Of a stretch of DNA of 64,000 nt, positions 56,079 through 64,000 are shown piece by piece. The notes below the pieces were generated by a model, which was not told where the DNA came from, did not search any database, and worked only from the letters and a program-made list of their open reading frames with translations. Source of the stretch: an uncultured Bacteroidota bacterium. GTDB taxonomy: Bacteria > Bacteroidota > Bacteroidia > Flavobacteriales > Flavobacteriaceae. Positions within the stretch are counted from its first letter, which is position 1. The number at the start of each line of letters is the position of its first letter. The DNA lies in contig CACMZR010000008.1 of assembly GCA_902618245.1 (NCBI GenBank), positions 31,973 through 95,972 of the forward strand, read 5' to 3'. The position numbers were made by a program, and so were the translations under genes.

Positions 56079-56969
56079 TTAAATTATTTCAGACTCTTTG
56101 TTCCTCTTATAAAAAGTATCCATTAAAATAGAAGATAAAACAATAGCAAATCCAATATAAAAATTTAAACTTAAAAATGCTTCATCTTTCCATATTAAAA
56201 TAGAAAAGATTATACCATAAATTGGTTCAAGATTTATTATCATCATAACTGTAAAAGAAGAAAGATGTCGCAAGACTTTTATAGAAGCATTAAAAGCATA
56301 CGAAGTACAAATAATTCCTAATATTAAGATCCACAAAAAATCATAACCTTTTAGTTTAAAATCAAATGATTTAAAATCATTTGTAAAAAGATAAAAAATT
56401 AGGCAAGCCAATCCCCCTATCAATAATTCATAAAAGGATAATGTTATAAAATTATTTCTTCTTACTAAATTACGGTTAAGAATTGTAAATATGGATGACA
56501 AAAAAGCCGATAATAATGCAATAGTTATTCCAGTTAAATACACAAACTCAGCACTATAAATAACAATAACACCTATAATTGTTATACATCCAAAAAAAAT
56601 CTCATAGGGTGATATCTTTTTTCTGTTATAAACAGGATCAATAAATGCAGTTATTAAAGCTCCAGCAGACATCATACTCAAAGTGATTGAAATAGTCGAT
56701 ATTTTAATTGCATAAAAAAAAGTCACCCAATGTGCACCTATAATTATACCGGAAAAAAAAACTTTTTTAAAAACCTTTTTATTAATCCTAAAATAGGTAG
56801 GGTTAATAATAAGAAAAAATATAGCTAGACCTGCAGCCCCAATTAACATTCGATAAATTACAATTGGTAAAGCTTTAAGAGAAATTAGTACGCCTAAAAT
56901 TGAAGTGAATCCATAAAGAAAAACGATGAAATGGTATAATAGTAAATTTTTATTTCTATCGTTTAGCAT
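56079..56969 (-). CDS. EamA/DMT-family transporter
   Basis: 296 aa with about ten hydrophobic helices in two related halves, the EamA (10-TMS drug/metabolite) arrangement. The second half has the typical [23 protein letters not shown]. Substrate unknown (members export amino acids and other metabolites). The ATG at 56969 overlaps the upstream permease stop by 14 bp, so it belongs to the tgt-permease-EamA operon. Confidence 0.9.
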   Translation of the reverse strand: MLNDRNKNLLLYHFIVFLYGFTSILGVLISLKALPIVIYRMLIGAAGLAIFFLIINPTYFRINKKVFKKVFFSGIIIGAHWVTFFYAIKISTISITLSMMSAGALITAFIDPVYNRKKISPYEIFFGCITIIGVIVIYSAEFVYLTGITIALLSAFLSSIFTILNRNLVRRNNFITLSFYELLIGGLACLIFYLFTNDFKSFDFKLKGYDFLWILILGIICTSYAFNASIKVLRHLSSFTVMMIINLEPIYGIIFSILIWKDEAFLSLNFYIGFAIVLSSILMDTFYKRNKESEII

Positions 56970-58029
56970 GACGTAATAAAAAGAAAGCTAAAGACCCAAA
57001 AAGAATAAGAGGTAACCAAGCTGCTAGAAAAGGTGAAAACGTAGATTTATTTACCATTACACCAAAAATTTTATCAAAAAAGATAAAAAGGAAACCTAAA
57101 CTTATACCAAATGCTAAATTAACTCCCATACCGCCTCTCCGCTTAAAAGACGAAACTGCTACAGCAATTAATGTCAAAATAAATGATGAAATCGGTATAC
57201 TCCATCTTTTGTGTCTAACTAATAAATGATTGTTTATAAGAGGAGATCCTCTTTGTTTTTCCTCATAAATAAATTTGTTAAGCTGTCCATAGGTTAGAGT
57301 TTCAGCTATATAATTCACTGGGGCTAAGTCATTAATTTCAAAATCAAATATTGTATCCTTCCTTGATTGATCCTCGTAAATTTCTTTATCTCCTTTAAAT
57401 ATTCTTTTTTTATAACCAGATAGTCTAAAAATACTATCTTTTTCAATCCAACGGATTCTTCTGGCAGCAATTTTAAATTTTAAATTGTTTTGTTCAAAAT
57501 GTTCTAATGTAAAATTTGAAGCTTGTTTGCGAACAGGGTCATAGCTATTTACGTAGATATATTCATTTTCATTAATTTGTAAGTATACTTTATCAGTATC
57601 TCTAGCTTCCTTTTTCACAAGGTATTTGTATCGAAAATCATTAAATCCCTTATTTGATTTAGGAACAATAAACATTCCTGATAAAAACGAAAAAACTGCA
57701 ATAATTGATGCGCTAATTAAAAAGGGTCTCAAATATCTAAAAAACGAGATTCCCGAACTTAAAATTGCTATTATTTCGGTATTATTTGCCAATTTTGAAG
57801 TAAACCATATGACAGAAAGAAATAAAAAAATAGGGAAAAGAAGATTTGCAAAATACCATGTAAAATCTATGTAGTACTCTAAGATGCTACTTAGTGGTAC
57901 TTCTTTTTCTTTAATTTTATCAATTTTTTCAGCAATATCAACCATTATTCCAATGGGAATGAATAACAAGATCATCACCAAGAATGTACTTATGTAGCGT
58001 TTAATTATATATAAATCAATTATTTTCAA
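56956..58029 (-). CDS. lptG: LptF/LptG-type LPS export permease (YjgP/YjgQ family)
   Basis: 357 aa: three N-terminal helices (about 10-30, 55-80, 100-125), a periplasmic jellyroll domain (about 140-265), and three C-terminal helices, matching LptF/LptG. The family forms the inner-membrane channel with ATPase LptB to move LPS outwards. It could be LptF rather than LptG; only one is in the window. The start appears to be TTG at 58029 (MKIIDLYIIKRY), right after the tgt stop TAA, with no in-frame ATG upstream. Confidence 0.88.
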   Translation of the reverse strand: MKIIDLYIIKRYISTFLVMILLFIPIGIMVDIAEKIDKIKEKEVPLSSILEYYIDFTWYFANLLFPIFLFLSVIWFTSKLANNTEIIAILSSGISFFRYLRPFLISASIIAVFSFLSGMFIVPKSNKGFNDFRYKYLVKKEARDTDKVYLQINENEYIYVNSYDPVRKQASNFTLEHFEQNNLKFKIAARRIRWIEKDSIFRLSGYKKRIFKGDKEIYEDQSRKDTIFDFEINDLAPVNYIAETLTYGQLNKFIYEEKQRGSPLINNHLLVRHKRWSIPISSFILTLIAVAVSSFKRRGGMGVNLAFGISLGFLFIFFDKIFGVMVNKSTFSPFLAAWLPLILFGSLAFFLLRHAKR

Positions 58030-59160
58030 TTATATACGTTGTTGCATATTTTTTACCATTTTTTCTTTCCAACTATAATAGCTTCCCTCTAATATATGCT
58101 TTCTAGCTTCGCGAATCAACCACAAATAAAAACTTAAATTGTGGAGTGATACTATTTGTTTTCCAAGCATTTCATTAACACTAAATAAGTGCCTTACATA
58201 TGCTTTGGTGTAATCATGATCAACATAGGAATATCCGAAACTATCTAGTGGAGAAAAATCATTTTGCCATTTTTTATTTTTTATGTTGATAGTTCCCTCG
58301 GAAGTAAACATCATTCCATTTCTACCGTTTCGTGTTGGCATAACACAATCAAACATATCTACTCCTAAAGCAATATTTTCTAATAAATTTATTGGTGTAC
58401 CAACGCCCATTAAATAACGAGGTTTATTTTTTGGAAGTATTTCGCATGCATCATTTGTATTAGAATACATTTCATCTACTGGCTCACCTACTGACAACCC
58501 CCCAATAGCATTGCCATAGGCATTTTGTTCAGCAACAAAATAAGCAGATTCTTTTCTTAGCTCAGAATAAACACTTCCTTGTACTATAGGAAAAAGTTCT
58601 TGATTATATTTATATGTAAAGGGTAATCTTTTATGTTTTTCTAAAGAACGTTTAAGCCATCTATGGGTTCTATCCATAGACTCCTTTGCATATTCGTAGC
58701 TACAAGGGTATGGTGTGCATTCATCTAGAGGCATAATTATATCAGCTCCTATTTGTCTTTGTACTTCAATAACATTTTCTGGAGTAAACATGTGGTATGA
58801 TCCATCAATATGTGACTTGAATTTTACGCCTTTTTCTTCAATTTTTCTATTTGCAGAAAGTGAATAAACCTGATATCCACCTGAGTCTGTCAAAATTGGA
58901 AGATTCCAGCCCATAAATTTATGAAGACCCCCTGATTTTTTTATTGTATCTATTCCAGGTCTTAAATATAAATGGTAAGTATTCCCCAAAATTATTTCTG
59001 CATTAACATCATTTTGTAATTCTCTATTATGAATTCCTTTTACTGAGCCTATAGTTCCAACTGGCATAAAAATCGGTGTTTCGATTGTACCATGGTCGGT
59101 AATTAATTTTGCTGCTCTCGCATTAGTATGATTGTCAGATTTTATAATATGAAATTTCAT
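58030..59160 (-). CDS. tgt: tRNA-guanine transglycosylase (queuine biosynthesis)
   Basis: 376 aa from the ATG at 59160; the track's TTG at 59169 is in the promoter. Swaps guanine 34 of Asp, Asn, His and Tyr tRNAs for the queuosine precursor. Catalytic regions: TPIFMPVGTIGSVKG, TDSGGYQVYSL (general acid/base Asp), MPLDECTPYP, GLSVGE and FDCVMPTRNGRNG (nucleophile Asp). The usual C-terminal CxCxxC zinc site is changed: the block reads KNKKWQNDFSPLDSFGYSYVDH without Cys, so zinc binding is probably lost or different. First in the tgt-lptG-EamA operon. Confidence 0.94.
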   Translation of the reverse strand: MKFHIIKSDNHTNARAAKLITDHGTIETPIFMPVGTIGSVKGIHNRELQNDVNAEIILGNTYHLYLRPGIDTIKKSGGLHKFMGWNLPILTDSGGYQVYSLSANRKIEEKGVKFKSHIDGSYHMFTPENVIEVQRQIGADIIMPLDECTPYPCSYEYAKESMDRTHRWLKRSLEKHKRLPFTYKYNQELFPIVQGSVYSELRKESAYFVAEQNAYGNAIGGLSVGEPVDEMYSNTNDACEILPKNKPRYLMGVGTPINLLENIALGVDMFDCVMPTRNGRNGMMFTSEGTINIKNKKWQNDFSPLDSFGYSYVDHDYTKAYVRHLFSVNEMLGKQIVSLHNLSFYLWLIREARKHILEGSYYSWKEKMVKNMQQRI

Positions 59161-59166
59161 TGGTTG

Positions 59167-59174
59167 CAAATATA
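59167..59174 (-). promoter_or_regulatory. Candidate -7 promoter element for tgt, near-leaderless
   Basis: TATATTTG fits TAnnTTTG and ends 6 bases before the tgt ATG, so the transcript would start about 3 nt upstream of it. The -33 box is not clear. Confidence 0.5.
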
Positions 59175-59278
59175 GTGTCTTAATGAAAAAAGTTAATCGA
59201 AATTGTATTTGTTAATTATTTAATGAAAGATCATAAGAAAATTTGGAAATTGATCTTTGATAATGCTTTGACTTAAGT

Positions 59279-59286
59279 TACATTTG
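59279..59286 (+). promoter_or_regulatory. Promoter for split transketolase (TTTG-N19-TACATTTG)
   Basis: TACATTTG fits the -7 consensus and TTTG at 59256-59259 is exactly 19 bases upstream as a -33 box. The start codon at 59292 lies 5 bases after the -7 element, predicting a 0-2 nt leader. Confidence 0.65.
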
Positions 59287-59291
59287 TTTAT

Positions 59292-60137
59292 ATGTCGGAC
59301 TTAGATTTTCTAGAAAGCTTAACAATCCAAGTTAGAAGAGACATTCTAAGGATGGTTCACAGAGTAAACTCAGGGCATCCTGGGGGCTCACTGGGTTGTG
59401 CAGAGCTTTTCGTTATACTATACTTTAATCAAATGGAATATAACCTACCATTTTCTATGGATGGTGAAAACGAAGACTTATTCTTTTTATCAAATGGACA
59501 CATATCCCCAGTCTTTTATAGTGTACTAGCTAGAAAAGGTTTTTTTCCTGTAAGAGAACTTAACACGTTTAGGCTTATTAATTCTAGACTGCAAGGACAC
59601 CCTACAACACATGAAGGACTACCAGGTGTAAGAATTGCATCAGGCTCGCTTGGACAGGGCCTATCTGTAGCAATAGGCGCTGCATTATCAAAAAAATTAA
59701 ATAATGATCCAAAAACTATTTACGTTCTTATGGGTGATGGTGAATTACAGGAAGGACAAAATTGGGAAGCTATTATGTTTGCTGCAGGAAAAAAAGTTGA
59801 TAATTTGATTGCAATAATTGATTTAAATGGTAAACAAATTGACGGAAATACTGATGATGTGCTTCCAATGGGAAGTTTAAAAGATAAGTTTATAGCTTTT
59901 GGCTGGCAAGTCCATGAGATTGAAAATGGAAATTCCATTCCACTCCTCATTAAAACAATTGAGCTTGCCAAATCAGATCTTGGCTCGAAAAAACCTATTG
60001 TTTTATTAATGAAAACGGAAATGGGAAATGGTGTTGACTTTATGATGCATACACATGCTTGGCATGGAAAAGCTCCAAACGATGAACAATTATCAATCGC
60101 ATTGAGTCAAAATAAGGAGACCCTTGGTGATTACTAA
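59292..60137 (+). CDS. Transketolase, N-terminal subunit
   Basis: 281 aa, the thiamine-diphosphate-binding half. RVNSGHPGGSLGCAE, SNGHISPVFYSVL, PGVRIASGSLGQGLSVAIGAAL and the TPP/metal motif GDGELQEGQNWEA...IIDLNGKQIDG are present. With the next gene it makes a two-chain transketolase of the pentose-phosphate pathway. Start ATG at 59292, possibly leaderless. No separate terminator lies before the C-terminal gene, 14 bp away. Confidence 0.94.
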   Translation: MSDLDFLESLTIQVRRDILRMVHRVNSGHPGGSLGCAELFVILYFNQMEYNLPFSMDGENEDLFFLSNGHISPVFYSVLARKGFFPVRELNTFRLINSRLQGHPTTHEGLPGVRIASGSLGQGLSVAIGAALSKKLNNDPKTIYVLMGDGELQEGQNWEAIMFAAGKKVDNLIAIIDLNGKQIDGNTDDVLPMGSLKDKFIAFGWQVHEIENGNSIPLLIKTIELAKSDLGSKKPIVLLMKTEMGNGVDFMMHTHAWHGKAPNDEQLSIALSQNKETLGDY

Positions 60138-60151
60138 TATTAAAAATCTAA

Positions 60152-61105
60152 ATGAGAGTATATTCAAATCTGGGAAATAATGATACCCGTTCAGGTTTTG
60201 GAGAAGGATTAGCTGAATTAGGAAGGACTAATCCCAATGTTGTTGCGTTATGTGCGGATCTTGTTGGATCCTTAAAAATGCAAAAGTTTATCGATGAAAA
60301 TCCTAGCCGTTTTTTTCAAGTTGGTATAGCTGAAGCAAATATGATGGGCATTGCAGCTGGTTTAACAATCGGAGGTAAAATTCCTTTTACAGGCACATTT
60401 GCCAATTTTTCCACAGGACGCGTTTATGATCAGATAAGACAATCTATTGCATATTCGAATAAAAATGTAAAGATATGCGCTTCACATGCTGGCATAACCC
60501 TCGGAGAAGATGGGGCTACACATCAAATACTAGAGGATATTGGTTTAATGAAAATGATTCCTGGAATGGTAGTGATAAATCCATGTGATTTCAATCAGAC
60601 AAAACTTGCTACTTTAGCAGTGGCGGAATATAAAGGTCCAGTTTATTTACGTTTTGGGCGCCCAGCTGTTCCAAATTTTACTACAAATGATCTTAGTTTT
60701 AAAATAGGTGAAGGAATACTCCTTAGACCGGGTTCTGATGTAACAATTGTAGCAACAGGTCATCTTGTCTGGGAAGCACTACAGGCCTCTGTTGAATTAA
60801 AAAATTATGATATTGACTCAGAAGTTATTAACATTCATACAATAAAACCACTAGATGAAAATATTATATTAAATTCAGTAAAAAAAACGGGGTGTATTGT
60901 AAGCGCTGAAGAACATAACTACATGGGTGGTTTAGGTGAAAGTATTGCAGGATTACTAGCCACAAAGTATCCAACTCCTATGGAATTTGTTGCTACACAA
61001 GACACTTTTGGTGAATCTGGTACACCTGCTGAATTGATGGCCAAATATGGATTAAATAAAGACACCATTATTCAAAAAGTTTTAGAACTAAAAAAACGCT
61101 TGTAA
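60152..61105 (+). CDS. Transketolase, C-terminal subunit
   Basis: 317 aa, the pyrimidine-binding half plus C-terminal domain. Conserved: DLVGSLKMQKF, FFQVGIAEANMMGIAAGL (catalytic Glu), SHAGITLGEDGATHQILEDIG, and C-terminal EEHNYMGGLGESIAGLL. Split transketolases are common in Bacteroidota and archaea. Cotranscribed with the preceding half. Confidence 0.94.
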   Translation: MRVYSNLGNNDTRSGFGEGLAELGRTNPNVVALCADLVGSLKMQKFIDENPSRFFQVGIAEANMMGIAAGLTIGGKIPFTGTFANFSTGRVYDQIRQSIAYSNKNVKICASHAGITLGEDGATHQILEDIGLMKMIPGMVVINPCDFNQTKLATLAVAEYKGPVYLRFGRPAVPNFTTNDLSFKIGEGILLRPGSDVTIVATGHLVWEALQASVELKNYDIDSEVINIHTIKPLDENIILNSVKKTGCIVSAEEHNYMGGLGESIAGLLATKYPTPMEFVATQDTFGESGTPAELMAKYGLNKDTIIQKVLELKKRL

Positions 61106-61115
61106 ATCAAATAAT

Positions 61116-61709
61116 ATGAATCAAGTTAAAAAATATTTCTATTTCTTAATTTTAACATCAACAGTTAGTTTTGCTCAACTCGAATACGGAATTAAAGGTG
61201 GTATAAATATAACTGCCTCTGGCCAAATAGAAAACGCCGTTATCGATTTTACTTCAGCAGAAAACCTAAAAGAGAATCTAACAGGTTATTTTATTGGTGG
61301 ATACGCTTCATTAAAATTATTATTTCTTTACATAAGGCCTGAGTTTCAATTTTCACTTCAAAACAGAAATTTCAATTCGTTAAAACTAAATCAATCTAAA
61401 TTAGAAATACCAGTTTCGTTAGGTTATAAATTGATACCAATACTAAGCGCATTCGGAGGCCCAAATTTTCAATATAATTTCAATCCTAAAATTGATGAAG
61501 TAAGTTTATCTGAAGTTCAACAAAATACTGATTTAGGTCTACATCTTGGAATTCGATTACATTTAGGTCCCTTAAATGCCGACATAAGATATGATAGGGG
61601 ATTAAATTCAAATGAAATATCTCTATTAGAAAAAAACAATATACCTATTGTCGGTAATGTTGATCTGCAGTCAAATATTTGGAGTATTGGATTTTCATAT
61701 AAGTTATAA
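61116..61709 (+). CDS. Outer-membrane beta-barrel protein (porin-like)
   Basis: 197 aa with a signal peptide ending TVSFAQ. The mature part is a string of amphipathic strands (LEYGIKGGINI, IPVSLGYKLIPI, LGIRLHLGPLNADIRYDRG) typical of small 8-strand barrels of the outer-membrane beta-barrel family, ending FSYKL. It starts 10 bp after the transketolase stop. No specific function can be given. Ends convergent with the FKBP gene; the stop codons abut. Confidence 0.85.
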   Translation: MNQVKKYFYFLILTSTVSFAQLEYGIKGGINITASGQIENAVIDFTSAENLKENLTGYFIGGYASLKLLFLYIRPEFQFSLQNRNFNSLKLNQSKLEIPVSLGYKLIPILSAFGGPNFQYNFNPKIDEVSLSEVQQNTDLGLHLGIRLHLGPLNADIRYDRGLNSNEISLLEKNNIPIVGNVDLQSNIWSIGFSYKL

Positions 61710-62471
61710 TTAATCTTGATCAAGATAGTCCGCTAAACCGTCTTCGTCGGTGTCATCTGGCAAACCATCTCCGTCATTGTCATATTCAAGGCCTGAGAGT
61801 ATACCATCTCCATCATGATCTGTTTTTTTTACTAAATACAGATTGATTATAAAAATTAGGGGTGAGTATTCCGGGATGGCACCTGAGTTTTGATTATAAT
61901 AACCAAGGCCTGATGGCATAAATATTATGCCTTGACCATAATTTGAAAATGTTGCTATATTATTTTGATCAACAGTAAAATCTCCTGATTTAAAGGCACC
62001 AAGTCCTTCTCTAAATCCTCTTACCACAGTAGTTAAATCGAACCAAATTGGCTCAAAAGACCTGTCAAATTGGTTTTTATTTAATAATATACCTTCATAT
62101 GAAACGTAGGTTGAATCAGCTCTAGAAGGTGATTGGCCAGAACCTTCTTTTGCTACAAGAGTATAAATTGGATGATCAATTAAATCACCACTTGAAGTCT
62201 TCACCTTTACATTTTTTTTTACTACTTGATTAATTAGTGCTGTTTTATTATCGTTCGGCGGTGCAATGGTGTCTATTGATATTTCGATTGGAAAATCACT
62301 AGATTGAAATTGCTCATAATTATAAAAATGTGAAGATAAAAACTCTTCTAATTTTACTTCCTCTTCAGAGGCTTGTTCTGCGACATCTCTAGGAGGCGTA
62401 ATTTCTTCTTCTTTTTTACACGAAGAAAGCAAGGTTATAAATATAATTATAGAAAAAAATATCTTTTTCAA
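61710..62471 (-). CDS. FKBP-type peptidyl-prolyl isomerase lipoprotein with Ca-binding-type repeats
   Basis: 253 aa. Lipobox LLSSC (Cys 18), an acidic linker, then an FKBP-like domain (about 100-215) with YVSYEGILLNKNQFDRSFEP and VRGFREGLGAFKSGD. The C-terminus carries thrombospondin type 3-like Asp-rich repeats: DHDGDGILSGLEYDNDGDGLPDDTDEDG. Such repeats bind calcium in other proteins. The start is a TTG at 62471 (KKIFFSIIIF follows); no in-frame ATG exists. A GldI-like role in gliding or envelope folding is possible but not shown. Confidence 0.88.
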   Translation of the reverse strand: MKKIFFSIIIFITLLSSCKKEEEITPPRDVAEQASEEEVKLEEFLSSHFYNYEQFQSSDFPIEISIDTIAPPNDNKTALINQVVKKNVKVKTSSGDLIDHPIYTLVAKEGSGQSPSRADSTYVSYEGILLNKNQFDRSFEPIWFDLTTVVRGFREGLGAFKSGDFTVDQNNIATFSNYGQGIIFMPSGLGYYNQNSGAIPEYSPLIFIINLYLVKKTDHDGDGILSGLEYDNDGDGLPDDTDEDGLADYLDQD

Positions 62472-62510
62472 GAATACTCTATTTTTAATGTCGAAGATAC
62501 AATTTTACTT

Positions 62511-62518
62511 TATTTTTG
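62511..62518 (+). promoter_or_regulatory. Candidate -7 promoter element for hslR-like gene
   Basis: TATTTTTG fits TAnnTTTG and ends 25 bases before the ATG at 62544. No clear -33 box. Confidence 0.5.
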
Positions 62519-62543
62519 CGAACTTCTTAATTAAGTTTTAAAC

Positions 62544-62906
62544 ATGCGTATTGATCAATTTTTGTGGTGTGTAAGACAATTTAAATCAAGAAACTTAGCA
62601 AGTTCTTGGTGTAAAAAAAGTAATATAAAAATTAATAACATATTAGTTAAACCCTCCAAAGAAGTTATCATCAATGATACGTTACAGATAAGAAAAAATC
62701 AAATGTGGCGTACATATAGAATTACAGATATTCCTGCGGGACGTATGGGACCGAAATTAGTAAATCTTTATATTAGTGAAACAACCGATAAGTATATTTT
62801 AGATAAAGAAAATCTTAAAAAACTCTCATGCAGAATAGAAAGAGATCCAGGAAAAGGGAGACCAACAAAAAAAGAAAGAAGAGAAATAGATGATTTAAAT
62901 AAATAA
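62544..62906 (+). CDS. hslR: S4-domain RNA-binding protein, Hsp15 family
   Basis: 120 aa. An S4 RNA-binding domain at the N-terminus (MRIDQFLWCVRQFKSRNLASSWCKK, then INNILVKPSKEV) is followed by a basic tail rich in Lys, Arg and Gly (DPGKGRPTKKERR). Hsp15 binds 50S subunits carrying stalled peptidyl-tRNA. Family fit is good. The phosphoribosyltransferase gene follows after 28 bp. Confidence 0.9.
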   Translation: MRIDQFLWCVRQFKSRNLASSWCKKSNIKINNILVKPSKEVIINDTLQIRKNQMWRTYRITDIPAGRMGPKLVNLYISETTDKYILDKENLKKLSCRIERDPGKGRPTKKERREIDDLNK

Positions 62907-62934
62907 AACTAAAAAATTACAATAATATTGAACA

Positions 62935-63438
62935 ATGAAATCAACCGGAAGTAAGATCAAAAATTTAAAAGATATACATTCAAGCATTGAGAGGATCGCT
63001 TATCAGATTTATGAAAGTAATTCTGAGGAGAAGGTCGTATTTATTGTTGGGATTGGAGAGAAAGGGAAAGTTCTTAGTTCATTAATTGGTAAATCATTAA
63101 GCTCAATCAGTAAGATAAAAGTTGAGTTAATAACATTATATATTGACAAAAAAAATCCTCTAAATAGAATCAATTCTGATAAACCCTTAAATGTTTTAAA
63201 AAATAATTCGGTTGTAGTGGTTGACGATGTCTTGAATACAGGTAAAACTCTGATTTATGCAGTATCATATTTTTTACAGGCTCCTGTTAAATCTATAAAA
63301 ACTGCGGTAATGGTTAACAGAAACCATAAAAAATTTCCTATAAAAGCAGACTTTAAAGGAATTTCATTGGCAACAACCATAAATGAACACATTAGCGTAA
63401 TTTTAGATGGACCTGATCCAGGGATTTTTTTAACCTAG
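62935..63438 (+). CDS. Phosphoribosyltransferase (PyrR-like)
   Basis: 167 aa with a type I PRTase fold: the PRPP-binding motif VVVVDDVLNTGKTL (about residues 94-107), flanked by IVGIGEKGKVLSSLI. PyrR-like proteins regulate pyrimidine genes or salvage bases. The base specificity is not determined here. It overlaps the aroK gene by 9 bp on the opposite strand. Confidence 0.88.
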   Translation: MKSTGSKIKNLKDIHSSIERIAYQIYESNSEEKVVFIVGIGEKGKVLSSLIGKSLSSISKIKVELITLYIDKKNPLNRINSDKPLNVLKNNSVVVVDDVLNTGKTLIYAVSYFLQAPVKSIKTAVMVNRNHKKFPIKADFKGISLATTINEHISVILDGPDPGIFLT

Positions 63439-63960
63439 AGATTTAATTATCTCATTGGCAATATTTAAGATTGTTTTACTATCGGTGTTTATCTTTTTTT
63501 CAGACTTTTCATAGAAATGATTTCTTTCCAATAAATGTTTCCCAATAAACTCTTTAATTTCTAATTCCGTTTTTAAATGTGAAATTAGAGGCCTTTTAAT
63601 TTTTGAGTTTCTAAGACGGTTATATATCGTATTGATTGTTGATTTTAAAAAAAAAGTTTTTGTTTCATTAAATGAATTTAAGAAGTCAATAGTATCAAAA
63701 TAACAGGGTGTTCCTCCCCCTAATGAAAGTACGAGATTCTTTTTTATTCTTATGATTTTTTCGAGAGACTTGCGCTCTATTTCTCTAAAATAAATTTCTC
63801 CTCTTGTTTTAAAAATATTTTCTATGCTTGTGTTGTAATTTTTCTCAATAAAATTATCTAGATCGTAATAATCATAATCTAATAACTTGTGTAACACCTT
63901 ACCAACAGCAGATTTACCAGATGCCATGTATCCCACCAAAATTATTTTTGTGATGTTCAT
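63430..63960 (-). CDS. aroK: Shikimate kinase
   Basis: 176 aa. Phosphorylates shikimate at O3 with ATP, two steps before chorismate synthase (aroC, also in this window). P-loop GYMASGKSAVG (about residues 9-19), Mg-binding DLDNFIE, shikimate-binding RGEIYFREIE and GGGTPCY, and the lid LISHLKT, are present. ATG at 63960 with TAAATTTG 19 bases upstream. Confidence 0.95.
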   Translation of the reverse strand: MNITKIILVGYMASGKSAVGKVLHKLLDYDYYDLDNFIEKNYNTSIENIFKTRGEIYFREIERKSLEKIIRIKKNLVLSLGGGTPCYFDTIDFLNSFNETKTFFLKSTINTIYNRLRNSKIKRPLISHLKTELEIKEFIGKHLLERNHFYEKSEKKINTDSKTILNIANEIIKSLG

Positions 63961-63979
63961 AAAAATTTAGAAACTAATG

Positions 63980-63987
63980 CAAATTTA
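63980..63987 (-). promoter_or_regulatory. Candidate -7 promoter element for aroK
   Basis: TAAATTTG on the minus strand fits TAnnTTTG, giving an mRNA leader of about 15 nt. The -33 box would lie beyond the window edge. Confidence 0.45.
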
Positions 63988-64000
63988 TATTAAATGAGAA

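Overview
The window is AT-rich, densely coding bacterial chromosome from a member of the Bacteroidota, most likely a marine, streamlined flavobacterium. Four things point there: gldF and gldG (gliding-motility ABC transporter parts); typical Flavobacteriia families and fusions (fused alpha/beta branched-chain 2-oxoacid dehydrogenase E1, split transketolase, MutS2 without an Smr domain, DUF4369-thioredoxin lipoprotein, DCC-family protein); the near absence of Shine-Dalgarno sequences; and repeated Bacteroidota-type -7 promoter elements (TAnnTTTG) just upstream of start codons. No rRNA, tRNA, CRISPR array, integrase, transposase or replication origin was found. No gene-free stretch exceeds about 160 bases.

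Layout. 1-4.5 kb (minus): the one clearly accessory region, a partial secreted protein followed by six tandem paralogous lipoproteins of unknown function. 4.6-7.8 kb: ung, divergent mutS2 and a DCC-family protein. 7.9-12 kb (minus): TTG-started cation symporter and aroC, then quinone-dependent D-lactate dehydrogenase. 12.1-16.3 kb: a TlpA-like lipoprotein, then (minus) a DUF1338 2-oxoadipate dioxygenase-like protein, ALDH7-type dehydrogenase and rhomboid protease, the first two suggesting lysine/2-aminoadipate catabolism. 16.5-18.7 kb: LpxL-like acyltransferase and glmM, convergent. 18.9-29.3 kb (plus): acpH, ggt, uvrA, a degenerate M1-type peptidase fused to a probable beta-barrel, and the E1 fusion. 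29.3-36.6 kb: holA (minus), then an HsdR_N-like protein, glycosyltransferase, OmpA lipoprotein with a clear terminator, the PLP-homeostasis protein YggS, a DnaQ/GIY-YIG protein, K+ channel with zinc ribbon, and miaA. 36.6-43.1 kb: purC and phoH (minus), SAM hydrolase-like protein, gldF, gldG, dnaN. 43.1-51.1 kb (minus): metalloprotease, threonine aldolase, oligopeptidase B, and a two-gene cassette fitting sulfonolipid (capnine) head-group synthesis. 51.2-53.4 kb: prfB with a programmed +1 frameshift that the ORF track misses, a HAD hydrolase and a GNAT protein. 53.4-59.2 kb (minus): dnaB, accA, EamA transporter, LptF/LptG-type permease, tgt. 59.3-64 kb: split transketolase, outer-membrane barrel, FKBP lipoprotein with Ca-binding-type repeats, hslR-like protein, phosphoribosyltransferase, aroK.

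How the genes work together. Most are core genes for DNA repair and replication (ung, mutS2, uvrA, holA, dnaN, dnaB), translation and tRNA modification (prfB, miaA, tgt), envelope building (glmM, acyltransferase, LptG, OmpA, GldFG, sulfonolipid cassette) and central metabolism. Many are translationally coupled through ATGA overlaps. The start codons in the ORF track needed correction in about thirteen genes. Several false TTG starts lie inside the TTTG of a -7 promoter element. A few TTG or GTG starts look genuine (mutS2, symporter, phoH, lptG, FKBP lipoprotein).
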